From Chloroflexota bacterium (GTDB lineage Bacteria; Chloroflexota; Anaerolineae; UBA2200): a stretch of 33,870 nt of DNA. Location: NCBI GenBank assembly GCA_030607875.1, contig JAUWJD010000040.1, positions 1-33,870 of the forward strand, in the 5' to 3' direction. The position numbers and the translations under genes are program-made. Positions 26,270 to 33,870 of this stretch are shown piece by piece; the first letter of the stretch is position 1, and each line of letters begins with the position of its first letter. The notes beneath the pieces were generated by a model that was not told where the DNA came from, made no database searches, and saw only the letters and a list, made by a program, of their open reading frames with translations.

Positions 26270-26299
26270 AGTTTACCACATGGCCGCCGTCAAAGTCAA
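26270..26299 (-). promoter_or_regulatory. Promoter for darA
   Basis: On the minus strand, TTGACT (26299-26294) and TAAACT (26275-26270) are separated by 18 bp. The -35 box lies 3 bp from the -35 box of the divergent plus-strand promoter. The leader to the ATG at 26193 would be about 70 nt. Confidence 0.5.
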
Positions 26300-26302
26300 G
26301 AG

Positions 26303-26331
26303 TTGCCGAACAAGCCAGAGTGTGCTACTAT
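26303..26331 (+). promoter_or_regulatory. Promoter for the M28 peptidase gene
   Basis: TTGCCG (26303-26308), a 17-bp spacer and TACTAT (26326-26331) precede the start codon at 26368 by about 36 bp. The predicted transcript starts near 26338 and includes the AAGGAG ribosome-binding site. Confidence 0.6.
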
Positions 26332-26367
26332 TGGTGTGCGCACGACTGTCACACAAGGAGCCTATCC

Positions 26368-27567
26368 ATGTCTAGCCACTCCCGACCCGCCGTTGACCCG
26401 ATGAACATCGTCCGTGAGCTGACGGCTCTGCCACATCGAGGCGCAACGACAGACGAAGAACGTCGCGCTGCCGACATTCTGGAACAGCGCCTCAAGCAAC
26501 TGGGCGCAACGGTCGAACGCCAGCTCTTCCGCACACCCAAGACCTATATCTCGGAGGTGTGGTGGCTTGTCGGAGGGCTGGCCTTGGGATTGCTTCTTGT
26601 GCCCATCTGGCCCTGGCCGTCGGTCCAGCTCGTGGCGGCCTTTGCAGCCCTCGCCATACACTACTTTGACTGGCAAGCTTCGCCGATTTCAACACTGCCA
26701 CCCCAAGCCACATCCCAAAACGTCATCGCACGCGTGCCGGCGGAAGGGAAGACAGACAAGAAGCTGGTCCTGATGGCTCACTATGACAGCGCGCCAGTGT
26801 CGATGCTCTATGTGCCTTCGATGGTGAAAGGTTTCCGCCAGTCGCTGCGTGTAAGCCGGCGACTGATGATTCTGGCTGTGGTCGTCGCCTTGCTTGATGT
26901 GATGGGCATCGGCCAGCCGTTGGTGGGCCTGGCGCGCTGGCTGCTGGTGGTCTACTTCCTGGGCCAGGGTCTGATGTCGAGCATCGACTACCTGCGCTTT
27001 GGCTTCACCAATGGTGCAGCGGATAACGCCACGGGCGTGGCGGTGGCCATTGCCACCGCAGAGCGCTTGTGGCACAACCCCATACCAGGCTGGGAGGTTG
27101 AGGTGGTCCTCACGGGCGCTGAGGAGGCCAACCTCAAGGGTTCAAGGGCCTACTACGTCGCACACCAGAAACAATTGGATCCTCAGCACGCATACGTGCT
27201 CAACTTTGACAACCTCGGCGCGGGCCAGCTCAAGGTCATCACCCGCACTGGCAGTTTCAGAGACGTGGTCTACGACAATGCCCTGGTGGACGCTGCGCTC
27301 GAAACTGCGGCCGACGAGCCACAGTTTGAGGGCGTGAAGCCCGGCGTGTGGCACACCGGTGACTTTGACAGCATTTGGTTCGCCCGCGCGGGCATCCCCA
27401 GCTTGACTCTGTCCGCACAGGATGAGGAAGGCAACATTCCCAACCTGCACCGACCAACAGACACCATCGAAAACGTGGACGAAGCACTGCCACGCTTTGC
27501 GGTGGACTTTGCCGAAGCGACCATCCGGCGTCTAGCTGGGAATCGGAGCAAGACGCGCACTGAGTAG
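26368..27567 (+). CDS. Membrane-anchored M28-family zinc aminopeptidase
   Basis: This 399-residue protein has all expected M28 ligands: H138 and D140 (in LMAHYDSAP), D219 (in GAADNATGV), the catalytic and ligand pair E252-E253 (in TGAEEANLKG), D281 (in NFDNLGAG) and H361 (in LHRPTDTIENVD). It should remove N-terminal residues from peptides using two zinc ions. It has two hydrophobic segments near residues 62-82 and 86-99, and two more near 166-180 and 188-203. The second pair lies between the first and second ligand motifs, so a membrane hairpin is inserted within the catalytic domain. There is no classic signal peptide. ATG at 26368 has AAGGAG 7 nt upstream; the longer frame to 26239 runs through the promoter region and is rejected. 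The cupin gene follows after 71 bp and is probably co-transcribed. Confidence 0.9.
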   Translation: MSSHSRPAVDPMNIVRELTALPHRGATTDEERRAADILEQRLKQLGATVERQLFRTPKTYISEVWWLVGGLALGLLLVPIWPWPSVQLVAAFAALAIHYFDWQASPISTLPPQATSQNVIARVPAEGKTDKKLVLMAHYDSAPVSMLYVPSMVKGFRQSLRVSRRLMILAVVVALLDVMGIGQPLVGLARWLLVVYFLGQGLMSSIDYLRFGFTNGAADNATGVAVAIATAERLWHNPIPGWEVEVVLTGAEEANLKGSRAYYVAHQKQLDPQHAYVLNFDNLGAGQLKVITRTGSFRDVVYDNALVDAALETAADEPQFEGVKPGVWHTGDFDSIWFARAGIPSLTLSAQDEEGNIPNLHRPTDTIENVDEALPRFAVDFAEATIRRLAGNRSKTRTE

Positions 27568-27580
27568 GCTCGTAGTGGGC

Positions 27581-27607
27581 ACGCCAGTGCCCAGAGCGCA
27601 CTGGCGT
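27581..27607. repeat. 10-bp inverted repeat between the peptidase and cupin genes
   Basis: ACGCCAGTGC (27581-27590) pairs with GCACTGGCGT (27598-27607) across a 7-nt loop. There is no T-run. It could act as a weak processing or attenuation hairpin in a shared transcript. Confidence 0.5.
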
Positions 27608-27638
27608 ACGTACCGCAAACGCAGCAGGGAATCTGGCG

Positions 27639-27998
27639 ATGAAAGTCATCCACTTTGACCAAGCTGACAGCTACGAACCGGAGAAAGACTGGAAGCGGGT
27701 CAGCCTGTGCAACGAAAGCACCATTGCGGTGGAGTACTTCACCAAACCTGCCCACCATGCCTCGGCGATGCACCATCACCCTTCAGAACAGGTATGCATC
27801 GTCATTCAGGGGAAGATGGCGGTCAGGACCCCAGACGGGCGCGAGGAAATCCTGGAGGAAGGCGATGCCGCTTTTTTTGCTGCCAATGAGCCGCATCAGG
27901 TGATCAACCTCCTCGACACATCCTCCGTCGGGATCGATATCTTCTGCCCTGGCAGGTCCTTTGATTTCTGGCTGAAGCGATCAACATCGCACCAATAG
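27639..27998 (+). CDS. Small single-domain cupin
   Basis: This 119-residue cytosolic protein shows the two cupin motifs. Motif 1 is MHHHPSEQVCIVIQGKM (residues 44-60), with H45 and H47 and the acidic/amide position E50-Q51 as probable metal ligands. Motif 2 is around EPHQVINLL (84-92), with H86. An intervening EEILEEGDAAFF turn is typical. Proteins of this shape bind a divalent metal and range from enzymes to sugar or small-molecule binders; the reaction cannot be told from sequence. The start ATG at 27639 has AGGGA 8 nt upstream. It converges on trmO with 94 bp between the stops, and no strong terminator was seen there. Confidence 0.85.
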   Translation: MKVIHFDQADSYEPEKDWKRVSLCNESTIAVEYFTKPAHHASAMHHHPSEQVCIVIQGKMAVRTPDGREEILEEGDAAFFAANEPHQVINLLDTSSVGIDIFCPGRSFDFWLKRSTSHQ

Positions 27999-28092
27999 AT
28001 TCTGCTCGCTGCCGGGTGAAATGCGGGCTGGTACTGTTGTGCACAGGCACCAGAGGAGCAGGAATGGGCCTATGGGGTGGCCAAGCCCGCAG

Positions 28093-28596
28093 TCACTCGA
28101 AGCGACCGTCCGATCTTTTCGAGCCTGCGCCGTGCACTCTTCCCTCCAGCCAGCCGATGCGCACGTCGTGGCGGTCATCAAACTGCGGCACGTAGGGCTT
28201 GATGTCCAACAGGGGCGTGCCATCCACGACATCGAGATCGGACACGTAGAGCCTGGAGCCCTCGATGCGCTCCAGGCGCACCACGGAAATGCCGATGGCA
28301 TTGGGACGATTTGGCGCTCGCATGGCGAACACGCCGTGCATTTCCTCCTCCAGGAACGGCTTCACCTGCAACTGGTAGCCCTCTGACAGGTGGAAGTGGT
28401 ACAGCAGGATCAGGTGAGAAAAGCCCTCCAGATCCTTGAGCCCGTCCGCGTACTGCGGCTCCAATTCAATCGTGCCCGACACAGCGTGGGCGAAGGCAGC
28501 CTGAATCGGCATCCCTTGTCGCTGCGTGAAGGGAGAGTGGATCACGCCTATGGGCCGGTATCGGATGGGTTGAACAGACAATCGCTTCTTGTGCAT
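28093..28596 (-). CDS. trmO: tRNA (N6-threonylcarbamoyladenosine-37) N6-methyltransferase, TrmO/TsaA family
   Basis: This 167-residue protein contains the family core: RPIGVIHSPF (residues 14-23), DLEGFSHLILLYHFHLSEGY (55-74), the strongly conserved RAPNRPNAIGIS (93-104) and the DVVDGTPLLDIKPYVPQFD block (122-140). TrmO uses S-adenosylmethionine to methylate t6A37 in threonine tRNAs. It is a single-domain form; the E. coli enzyme (about 235 residues) has a C-terminal extension that is absent here, as in many other bacteria and archaea. The ATG at 28596 has AAGGGG about 9 nt upstream. It has its own promoter and is not part of an obvious operon. The family is confident; that this member is active on tRNA-Thr is inferred. 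Confidence 0.9.
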   Translation of the reverse strand: MHKKRLSVQPIRYRPIGVIHSPFTQRQGMPIQAAFAHAVSGTIELEPQYADGLKDLEGFSHLILLYHFHLSEGYQLQVKPFLEEEMHGVFAMRAPNRPNAIGISVVRLERIEGSRLYVSDLDVVDGTPLLDIKPYVPQFDDRHDVRIGWLEGRVHGAGSKRSDGRFE

Positions 28597-28632
28597 GTGC
28601 CATCCCCTTGCCAGTAAACTCGTTCACAAGCG

Positions 28633-28661
28633 ATTGTAGCACAACCGCACTGCCCACGCAA
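28633..28661 (-). promoter_or_regulatory. Promoter for trmO
   Basis: On the minus strand, TTGCGT (28661-28656), a 17-bp spacer and TACAAT (28638-28633, 5 of 6 consensus) are followed by a leader of about 30 nt to the ATG at 28596. Confidence 0.6.
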
Positions 28662-28716
28662 CCGCGACAGCCGACCGGTACTCATCACATGCCAGCGGTA
28701 GAAACTCCAATAAGTA

Positions 28717-28748
28717 GACGAGGGACGGGTCTTATCCCGTCCCTCGTC
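28717..28748 (-). terminator. Probable terminator hairpin after the DNRLRE gene
   Basis: A perfect 13-bp stem (28717-28729 with 28736-28748) encloses a 6-nt loop. On the minus strand it is followed by TACTTATTGG, only a weak T-rich tail, so it may act as an imperfect terminator or a stabilising 3' hairpin. It stands about 90 bp past the stop at 28837. Confidence 0.6.
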
Positions 28749-28836
28749 CAGAGGAAAGAAGTGGGGGAAGACAAGCGGAGTGCGAACCCCCTCATGCTGT
28801 GCAGCTCACGGCGGCCGTTACAGCATCGCTCTTGCC

Positions 28837-30795
28837 TCAGGGCAGGCTATAGGTGACCACCAGCTTGGGCCGGTGCGCAACGGTCTCGTGCTCAGAAGAG
28901 TACATAGAAAGCACTCCAGACACGTCGGCGGTTTGCCTGAGCAGCCAGCCCTCGTTGGTCCCCGGATCACTGACCATACGCTGCACGTCGTCGGTCACTG
29001 CCCAGGTATTCCAGCCACTGGAGCTTGCCGCTGCCTGGTCACTGGCGACCTCGGCACGGTCGCTAAAAGTGCTGTTGCAGCCGGGCAGGCCCCAGGGCAC
29101 CGCAGAAATCTCCACGCTCCAGGTTGCTTCTTCCTCCGCCCAGTAGCGCCTGACTGCATAAGCGCCCACGTCAAAGTTCCCAGTTCCTGCAAGATCGTAG
29201 CCGTAGACATGGAGCACAGCGGACTCTACGATGGCAGCCGCAGGAATGCTGGACAAGTCGAACTTGACCAGGGTCGTCAGCTCTTGTCCCTCCCCTACCT
29301 GCAGGTCAGACGCAGCGAAGTTTGAATCCGGTGTTCCCGCACTGATCCGAGTGTCTGAACAACCCACATAGCCCACCAGGCCATCCTGGAAGGTAGCCAT
29401 CGTCCCTGCTGGCGGAAGCGTGGCCGTCGGAGGGGGGGTTGTGGTTTCCGTGGGCGTCGGGCCAGACGGTGGCACGTACAGTATGACTAGCTTGGGCCGG
29501 TTGGCAACTGTTGCGTCATCGGAAGCGGCAAACCAGACCGTATCATCGTCCAGGCGATTGACAGCCTGCAGCGATACACCGTTGTTAGGCAGCCCGCCAT
29601 TCACCCAGCCAGCAACGACGCGCGTCAACTCCAAATGATACCACCTGTAGATGCCGTGCATTGTGACTAAGGACTCTGGAGTCTGTAAGCGGTCGTCCGG
29701 GCCGTTGCATCCTCCCTCCTGCCAGGGGACAAGAGACGTGGCCCGGGTCCAGGTGGCCTCGTCTGCCACGTTCTCACGCTTCACGTAGTAGGCACCAAGG
29801 TCAAGTGGGCCTCCGCTCCAGCGCTCAGCAAACAGCGACAGGGCAGCACAGATGATGCGAGATCCCTGCGGGATACTGGACACATCGTACTTGATCAGCC
29901 CGCTGTAGTGCTGCCTGTAGCCCACACGCATAAACCACTCTCCGGAGTAGGAGGTCGCGCGATCATCGAAATTTAGCATGGTATCCTCGGTCCCCGAGTA
30001 TCCCACACCCTCCTGTAGCACAGCCAATAAGGCACCGGGTTCCGGGGTGCCCACACAGGGTAAGGGTTGAGGGGTGGGGGGCGCGGTGGGCGTCGGAGGC
30101 CTAAGGGTATACCTCAGCAACAGGTAGGGCCGGAACTCCAGGCCACCATACTCCGACTGCCGTATGTCGTACTCGCCTCCAACCTCTGTGTTGGTCTGCT
30201 GAAGGAATAGCCCTTTGTTCGAAGCAGGATCTTGCACCCAGTCTTGTACAGCAGATGCCACAGACCAAGTGTGCCATTGCCCGCGCTCAAAGAGCGACTC
30301 GTGATCGAGCGGTGTAGCGGAACGATCGCTGGTAGTGCTGCTGCAGCCAGGCGATCCCCAGTAATCGGAAGTGGTGGCCTTGTTCCAGGTTGCCTCCGTT
30401 TCCTGCCAATGGCGAAATACGGCGTAAGCGGCAGCAATGCTTGGCTCAGTACGCTGGCCATAATTGGCTACGTATAGGCCCAGAGTGGCCTCCAGGATAA
30501 TGGCATTGCCAGGAATGCTGGAAACGTCAAAGCGTATCAGCGTGGCAATGCGACCCTTCTCACCCAAGATGAGCTCACCTTCGCTAAAGTTGGTGTCGGG
30601 TCTACCTTCCGCGATACGCGTATCCGCGCATCCCGTGTAGCCGGCCTCCCCTTGTCGAAAAAGGACGGTCTCCTCGCCATTCTGGGCCATGCCAGTGCTG
30701 CTCACCTGACTGGCCAGCACTGTACCCGTCAGGGCTCCCACAACGCAGAGAATGAAAAAAACCACACGAAGCGAAATCAAATGTCCGTTGCTCAT
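28837..30795 (-). CDS. Secreted protein with three DNRLRE domains
   Basis: This protein of about 652 residues has a signal peptide: a short basic N-terminus, then VVFFILCVVGALTGTVLASQ, with a likely cut near residue 28. Three homologous beta-rich domains follow (about 40-230, 250-440 and 463-652). Each opens with a Gly-Tyr-(Thr/Ser/Val)-Gly-type turn and has the DNRLRE pattern: FDVSSIPGNAII, EATWNKATT, a Trp-Gly-Cys segment, and RPYLLLRY or RPKLVVTY at the end. Two Pro/Thr-rich linkers separate them. DNRLRE domains are found on bacterial extracellular proteins and may mediate adhesion or carbohydrate contact; none here has an obvious catalytic motif. There is no C-terminal anchor. The ATG at 30795 follows AAAGGAG at 5 nt spacing; the longer frame to 30876 is rejected. 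No clear promoter was found, and strong hairpins lie on both sides of the gene. Confidence 0.88.
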   Translation of the reverse strand: MSNGHLISLRVVFFILCVVGALTGTVLASQVSSTGMAQNGEETVLFRQGEAGYTGCADTRIAEGRPDTNFSEGELILGEKGRIATLIRFDVSSIPGNAIILEATLGLYVANYGQRTEPSIAAAYAVFRHWQETEATWNKATTSDYWGSPGCSSTTSDRSATPLDHESLFERGQWHTWSVASAVQDWVQDPASNKGLFLQQTNTEVGGEYDIRQSEYGGLEFRPYLLLRYTLRPPTPTAPPTPQPLPCVGTPEPGALLAVLQEGVGYSGTEDTMLNFDDRATSYSGEWFMRVGYRQHYSGLIKYDVSSIPQGSRIICAALSLFAERWSGGPLDLGAYYVKRENVADEATWTRATSLVPWQEGGCNGPDDRLQTPESLVTMHGIYRWYHLELTRVVAGWVNGGLPNNGVSLQAVNRLDDDTVWFAASDDATVANRPKLVILYVPPSGPTPTETTTPPPTATLPPAGTMATFQDGLVGYVGCSDTRISAGTPDSNFAASDLQVGEGQELTTLVKFDLSSIPAAAIVESAVLHVYGYDLAGTGNFDVGAYAVRRYWAEEEATWSVEISAVPWGLPGCNSTFSDRAEVASDQAAASSSGWNTWAVTDDVQRMVSDPGTNEGWLLRQTADVSGVLSMYSSEHETVAHRPKLVVTYSLP

Positions 30796-30937
30796 GTCTG
30801 CTCCTTTCGGCTCACAGCCTGATGCCATCTGAGAATAGCTTGATGCAGCTACTTCCAGAACGCCTGGTCCTATCATTTAGGACGCTTCCCAGATGCGAGC
30901 CTTATGGGCTGCAGACACAAACTGTAGAGCGAACAAC

Positions 30938-30968
30938 AAAAAAGCCGCGTTATTGTAGCAACGCGGCT
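30938..30968 (-). terminator. Rho-independent terminator after the LysM-M23 gene
   Basis: On the minus strand, a 9-bp stem (30960-30968 with 30943-30951) with an 8-nt loop is followed by TTTTTTGTTGTT. It lies 27 bp beyond the stop at 30995 and ends the rho/LysM-M23 operon. Confidence 0.88.
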
Positions 30969-30994
30969 CTTGAAATCCAAACAGTCGCTGCACA

Positions 30995-32089
30995 TCACTT
31001 CAAGTAGATGAGCGGATTCCTGCGCACGCCATTCAGTTTGATCTCAAAATGGACATGGGGGCCAGTAGACTTCCCCGTACTGCCGCACAGTCCGATGGTC
31101 TGACCCTTGCCCACGGATTGCCCCACCTTGACGAAGATGACGCCGAAATGCGCATACAACGTCTGGAAACCATTCCCGTGGTCGATCAGCAGGTAGCGTC
31201 CATAGCCGGTATCACTCCTACCGACCACCGCCACGTAGCCAGAGTCTGCCGCCTTGATAGGAGTGCCCTTCGGCCCTGCGATATCAACCGCAGGGTGGTA
31301 CTCATGATAGCGCTGGCTGATCCAGCCACTCATGGGCCAACCAAATATCCCCGTTCCGCGCTTGGCGCCCGCGGGTATCTCTCCAGACCAGGATACGACG
31401 TGCCGCACCTTGTAGGGCTTGCGGCCACCCGGCACAATCAGTCTTTGCCCAACGGTGATCGTGTAGGGCTCCTGCAAGTAGTTGCCCTCATAATTGATGA
31501 TGTCTTCCACGTTAGCTTTGTATTGCTGGGCAATGCTCTCCAGGGTGTCATCTTCGACAACGGTATGGTACACGCCGGATACTGGCAGGATGGTCAGGAC
31601 ATCGCCGAGGCCGAGGTAGTCGGGATTGTCCTCCAGATTGCCATTGTTCCACAGTAGCGTCTCCACACTGACGCCGAACTGCTCAGCAATGCTAGACACA
31701 TTCTCACCGGGCTGGACGGTGTAGGTAATGGGGTCGATGCGATAGCGTCTGGGGATTGTTGTATGAGGAATAACAGCGCAGAGCAGAAGGTCGGCTGTTT
31801 CTCCGCCGATTCCCCCTACCAGCTCTTCCGATTGGGGAGTGTGCGTATTAGCTGAGAGGGTCGGCGGCGGGGAAACAACAACGGTTGGTGCGCTGTTGTC
31901 CGAAACAACCGTCCTGCCCATCCACAGGCCAGCCAATACCACGACCAAGAAGGCGAGATGGAGCGCCAGGCGGTGTAACCAACTGTTCCGTCCAGCGCGT
32001 CTCCAGGCCAGCCTGAGTTTGGTCCAGGCTTCGTCAGGTAGCATAGTATGCTGGTCTGAATGCTCCATAAGCTCGTCGTCGGCAGCCAT
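30995..32089 (-). CDS. Membrane-anchored LysM / M23 peptidoglycan endopeptidase
   Basis: This 364-residue protein has a cytoplasmic N-terminus of about 38 residues, one membrane segment (about 40-60, HRLALHLAFLVVVLAGLW), a linker, two LysM domains (about 121-169, YTVQPGENVSSIAEQFGV; and about 173-221, YHTVVEDDTLESIAQQY) and a C-terminal M23 domain. The zinc ligands are visible: H265 and D269 (in HPAVDIAG), H314 (in YAHFG) and the HxH motif H345/H347 (in GPHVHFEIKL). It should cleave cell-wall peptide cross-links or act as a wall-remodelling factor while bound by LysM. It starts with ATG at 32089, which overlaps the rho stop as TGATG, so translation is probably coupled to rho. A strong terminator follows. 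Confidence 0.92.
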   Translation of the reverse strand: MAADDELMEHSDQHTMLPDEAWTKLRLAWRRAGRNSWLHRLALHLAFLVVVLAGLWMGRTVVSDNSAPTVVVSPPPTLSANTHTPQSEELVGGIGGETADLLLCAVIPHTTIPRRYRIDPITYTVQPGENVSSIAEQFGVSVETLLWNNGNLEDNPDYLGLGDVLTILPVSGVYHTVVEDDTLESIAQQYKANVEDIINYEGNYLQEPYTITVGQRLIVPGGRKPYKVRHVVSWSGEIPAGAKRGTGIFGWPMSGWISQRYHEYHPAVDIAGPKGTPIKAADSGYVAVVGRSDTGYGRYLLIDHGNGFQTLYAHFGVIFVKVGQSVGKGQTIGLCGSTGKSTGPHVHFEIKLNGVRRNPLIYLK

Positions 32090-33336
32090 CAAAGATTCTT
32101 GGTCAGATTATCAAGAAACTCTTTGTTGTTCTTGGTCTTGGCCATGCGCTTGAGCACCAATTCGAGGGCTTCCAGGTTGCCGATAGCGCTGACCATGCGA
32201 CGCAACGTCCACACCTGGGCCAGGACATCCTTGGACAACAAAAGCTCCTCGCGCCGAGTACCAGAACGCTCTATGTCAAAGGCCGGGAATATGCGCCGCT
32301 CGGAAAGCTTGCGGTTGAGGTGCAATTCCATGTTGCCGGTGCCCTTGAACTCTTCGTAGATGACGTCATCCATTCGGCTGCCCGTATCGATGAGGCAAGC
32401 GGCAAGGATAGTCAAGCTACCACCCTCCTCTAGCTTGCGCGCAGCCCCGAAAAAGTGCTTGGGTGGGTACAAAGCCGTTGGATCGAGGCCACCCGAAAGG
32501 CTACGGCCACTCGGTGTCACGATCAGGTTATAGGCCCGCGAAAGGCGGGTGATGCTGTCCAACAGAATCACCACGTCGCGCCCACCTTCGACCAGGCGCT
32601 TGGCCCGTTGTGAGGCCAGCTCCGCTACACGGGTATGGGCTTGCACCGGCTCATCGAAGGTGGAACTGATCACCTCCGCTTCCACCGATCGATCCATGTC
32701 CGTGACTTCCTCGGGCCTCTCGCCAATCAGGCACACCATCAGGTGCACGTCAGTGTAGTTGTGAGTGATGGCATTGGCAATCCGCTTCAACACCGTGGTC
32801 TTGCCCGCCTTTGGGGGCGATACAATCATACCACGCTGCCCACGGCCAATCGGTGCTACCAGATTGATCAGCCGCGTCGTCAGATCGTCCTGTCTGTTTT
32901 CAAGGTCGAACCTCTCATTGGGGAAGATCGGCGTCAGATCATCAAAGTGAGGGCGGCCCTTGGCCGCTTCGGGATCCAGGCCGTTCACTGCTTCTACGCG
33001 CAGCAAGCCAAAGTACTTCTCCGACTCCTTGGGCGGGCGCACCTGGCCCACGACCATATCCCCAGTACGCATCCCAAAACGTCGAATCTGGGACTGCGAG
33101 ACATAGACGTCCTTAGGTCCGGGTAGAAGGCTGGGCGCGCGCAGGAAACCAATGCCGTCGGACATGATTTCCAGCACACCGCCACCGAAGCTGTAACCCT
33201 GCCGCTCCGCATTCGCCTGCAACAGACGAAAAACGAGATCCGATTTCTTCAGGCGACTGTAGCCAGAGATATCGAACTCCCTGGCTGTTTCGCGCAGATC
33301 ATTGAGGGTTTTCGTTTCAAGTTCAACAATATTCAC
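32089..33336 (-). CDS. rho: Transcription termination factor Rho
   Basis: This 415-residue hexameric RNA-dependent ATPase and helicase has the standard length. The Rho-N region ([24 protein letters not shown]) is followed by a cold-shock-like RNA-binding domain ([19 protein letters not shown] through [19 protein letters not shown]). The ATPase core carries Walker A (SPPKAGKTT, about 173-181), [10 protein letters not shown] (about 206-215), Walker B (DVVILLDS, about 254-261), the Q-loop PSGRSLSGG and the R-loop region [19 protein letters not shown]. There is no large insertion of the type seen in some actinobacteria. The GTG at 33336 is the likely start, since GGAG lies 7 nt upstream; the TTG at 33342 would be only 2 nt from it. 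It is co-transcribed with the LysM-M23 gene, and no strong promoter was recognised upstream. Confidence 0.95.
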   Translation of the reverse strand: MNIVELETKTLNDLRETAREFDISGYSRLKKSDLVFRLLQANAERQGYSFGGGVLEIMSDGIGFLRAPSLLPGPKDVYVSQSQIRRFGMRTGDMVVGQVRPPKESEKYFGLLRVEAVNGLDPEAAKGRPHFDDLTPIFPNERFDLENRQDDLTTRLINLVAPIGRGQRGMIVSPPKAGKTTVLKRIANAITHNYTDVHLMVCLIGERPEEVTDMDRSVEAEVISSTFDEPVQAHTRVAELASQRAKRLVEGGRDVVILLDSITRLSRAYNLIVTPSGRSLSGGLDPTALYPPKHFFGAARKLEEGGSLTILAACLIDTGSRMDDVIYEEFKGTGNMELHLNRKLSERRIFPAFDIERSGTRREELLLSKDVLAQVWTLRRMVSAIGNLEALELVLKRMAKTKNNKEFLDNLTKNL

Positions 33337-33342
33337 CTGCAA

Positions 33343-33843
33343 ACTCCAATACTATTATTCTGAGAGTGGGGGATGGCCGCATGTGCTGCAGCAGAAGGCA
33401 CTCAACATCTATCTATCATGCTCAAAGGGTTCACCAAGCTCAAAATGAGGTACAAGCTTGGAAGCGCTAGAGTTCACTGTGACATGCTCCGGCTATTGCT
33501 TTGGGGTATTTACTGCTCTGTGCTTGGATTGCTGAACTCAGATTATCGAATCCTCGCACAGAAAGGAGCGCCTGAGTTTGGCGATTTGACGCAGTACCCT
33601 GTAGGCACGAAGATTAGGATCGACCAACATCGCCATCATACGAGGTTTGCTCCACCGTGGGGAAGTCGAGCGAATGACAGAATCTTCCCAAATCGATGAG
33701 GAATTGTCAATACTGTATCATGATTCGCCATGAAAGTCAAATGGCGACTCGGTTTCAAAGTGTGTTGGTGGGTTTAGGGAAGACGGTTAGCGATAAAGGG
33801 ATAGGCTGTGCTATCATCCTGAGGCTCGAGAAAGACGCAGGAG
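33343..33843. other. Gap between rho and the right-edge gene
   Basis: No convincing gene was found. One plus-strand open frame of 108 codons (33373-33699) has no ribosome-binding site or family resemblance. A short hairpin (TCGCCAT 33725-33731 with ATGGCGA 33741-33747) lies near the middle right. The last 90 bases (from about 33768) are more A/T- and purine-rich and may be the end of an insertion sequence, but no matching inverted end is inside the window. Confidence 0.5.
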
Positions 33844-33870
33844 ATGGCACAGCCCATGAATATCATAGAA
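33844..33870 (+). CDS. Start of a gene running off the edge, possibly an IS1595-type transposase
   Basis: An open frame begins at ATG 33844 (or ATG 33856) and leaves the window. The visible peptide is MAQPMNIIE. AGGAG stands directly before the first ATG and 12 nt before the second, so neither spacing is ideal. The MNIIE-type opening resembles IS1595-family transposases, but nine residues cannot prove this. Confidence 0.3.

Noticed and set aside
33373..33699. 108-codon plus-strand frame upstream of rho
   Set aside because: There is no ribosome-binding site and no family resemblance. One weak hydrophobic stretch is not enough to call a gene.

Overview
The window looks like a chromosomal segment of a Chloroflexota bacterium (probably Anaerolineae-like, likely from a metagenome). 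The evidence is indirect: several large membrane proteins carry the hallmarks of the TIGR03662 ('Chlor_Arch_YYY', DUF2298) and TIGR03663 (Agl23-type) families, which are known mainly from Chloroflexota and some archaea. A secreted protein also has the Pro/Thr-rich linkers common in that phylum. No rRNA, tRNA or CRISPR array was seen.

Layout. (1) 1-480: the 3' end of a plus-strand secreted/surface protein with a post-COAP-1-like C-terminus. (2) 481-1555: a gene-free stretch. It holds two related composite inverted-repeat elements (959-1071 and 1144-1255), a perfect 15-bp palindrome (1280-1310) and an intrinsic terminator for the minus strand (1384-1416). (3) 1556-26193: twelve consecutive minus-strand genes. 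Read in transcription order from the right they are: a DarA/PII-like c-di-AMP receptor; a GT39-type transferase; a UPF0104/AglD-type membrane protein behind a near-leaderless promoter; a GT4 glycosyltransferase; two paralogous GT39-like proteins; a giant PMT-YYY fusion; a single YYY protein; a degenerate Agl23-like protein; and two Agl23-type proteins that each end in a six-bladed NHL propeller. (4) 26368-27998: a plus-strand pair, a membrane-anchored M28 aminopeptidase and a small cupin. (5) 28093-33336: minus-strand trmO, a triple-DNRLRE secreted protein, a LysM-M23 endopeptidase and rho. (6) At the right edge, a likely start of a transposase-like gene.

How it fits together. The twelve-gene run resembles a lipid-carrier-dependent surface glycosylation locus. 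A cytoplasmic GT4 would act on nucleotide sugars. A UPF0104-type protein may help lipid-linked sugars cross or act at the membrane. Seven large GT-C-fold or GT-C-associated proteins (two GT39, one GT39/ArnT-like, one PMT-YYY fusion, three Agl23-type) plus one YYY protein would use polyprenyl-phosphate sugars on the outer face. The duplicated Agl23-NHL proteins may present extracellular propellers. The substrates and product are unknown. Family assignments come from reading motifs by eye; no database search was possible.

Several starts were moved inward from the longest open frame because a good Shine-Dalgarno sequence precedes an internal ATG/GTG. Four sigma70-like promoters with 17-bp spacers and one with an 18-bp spacer were found in the intergenic gaps.
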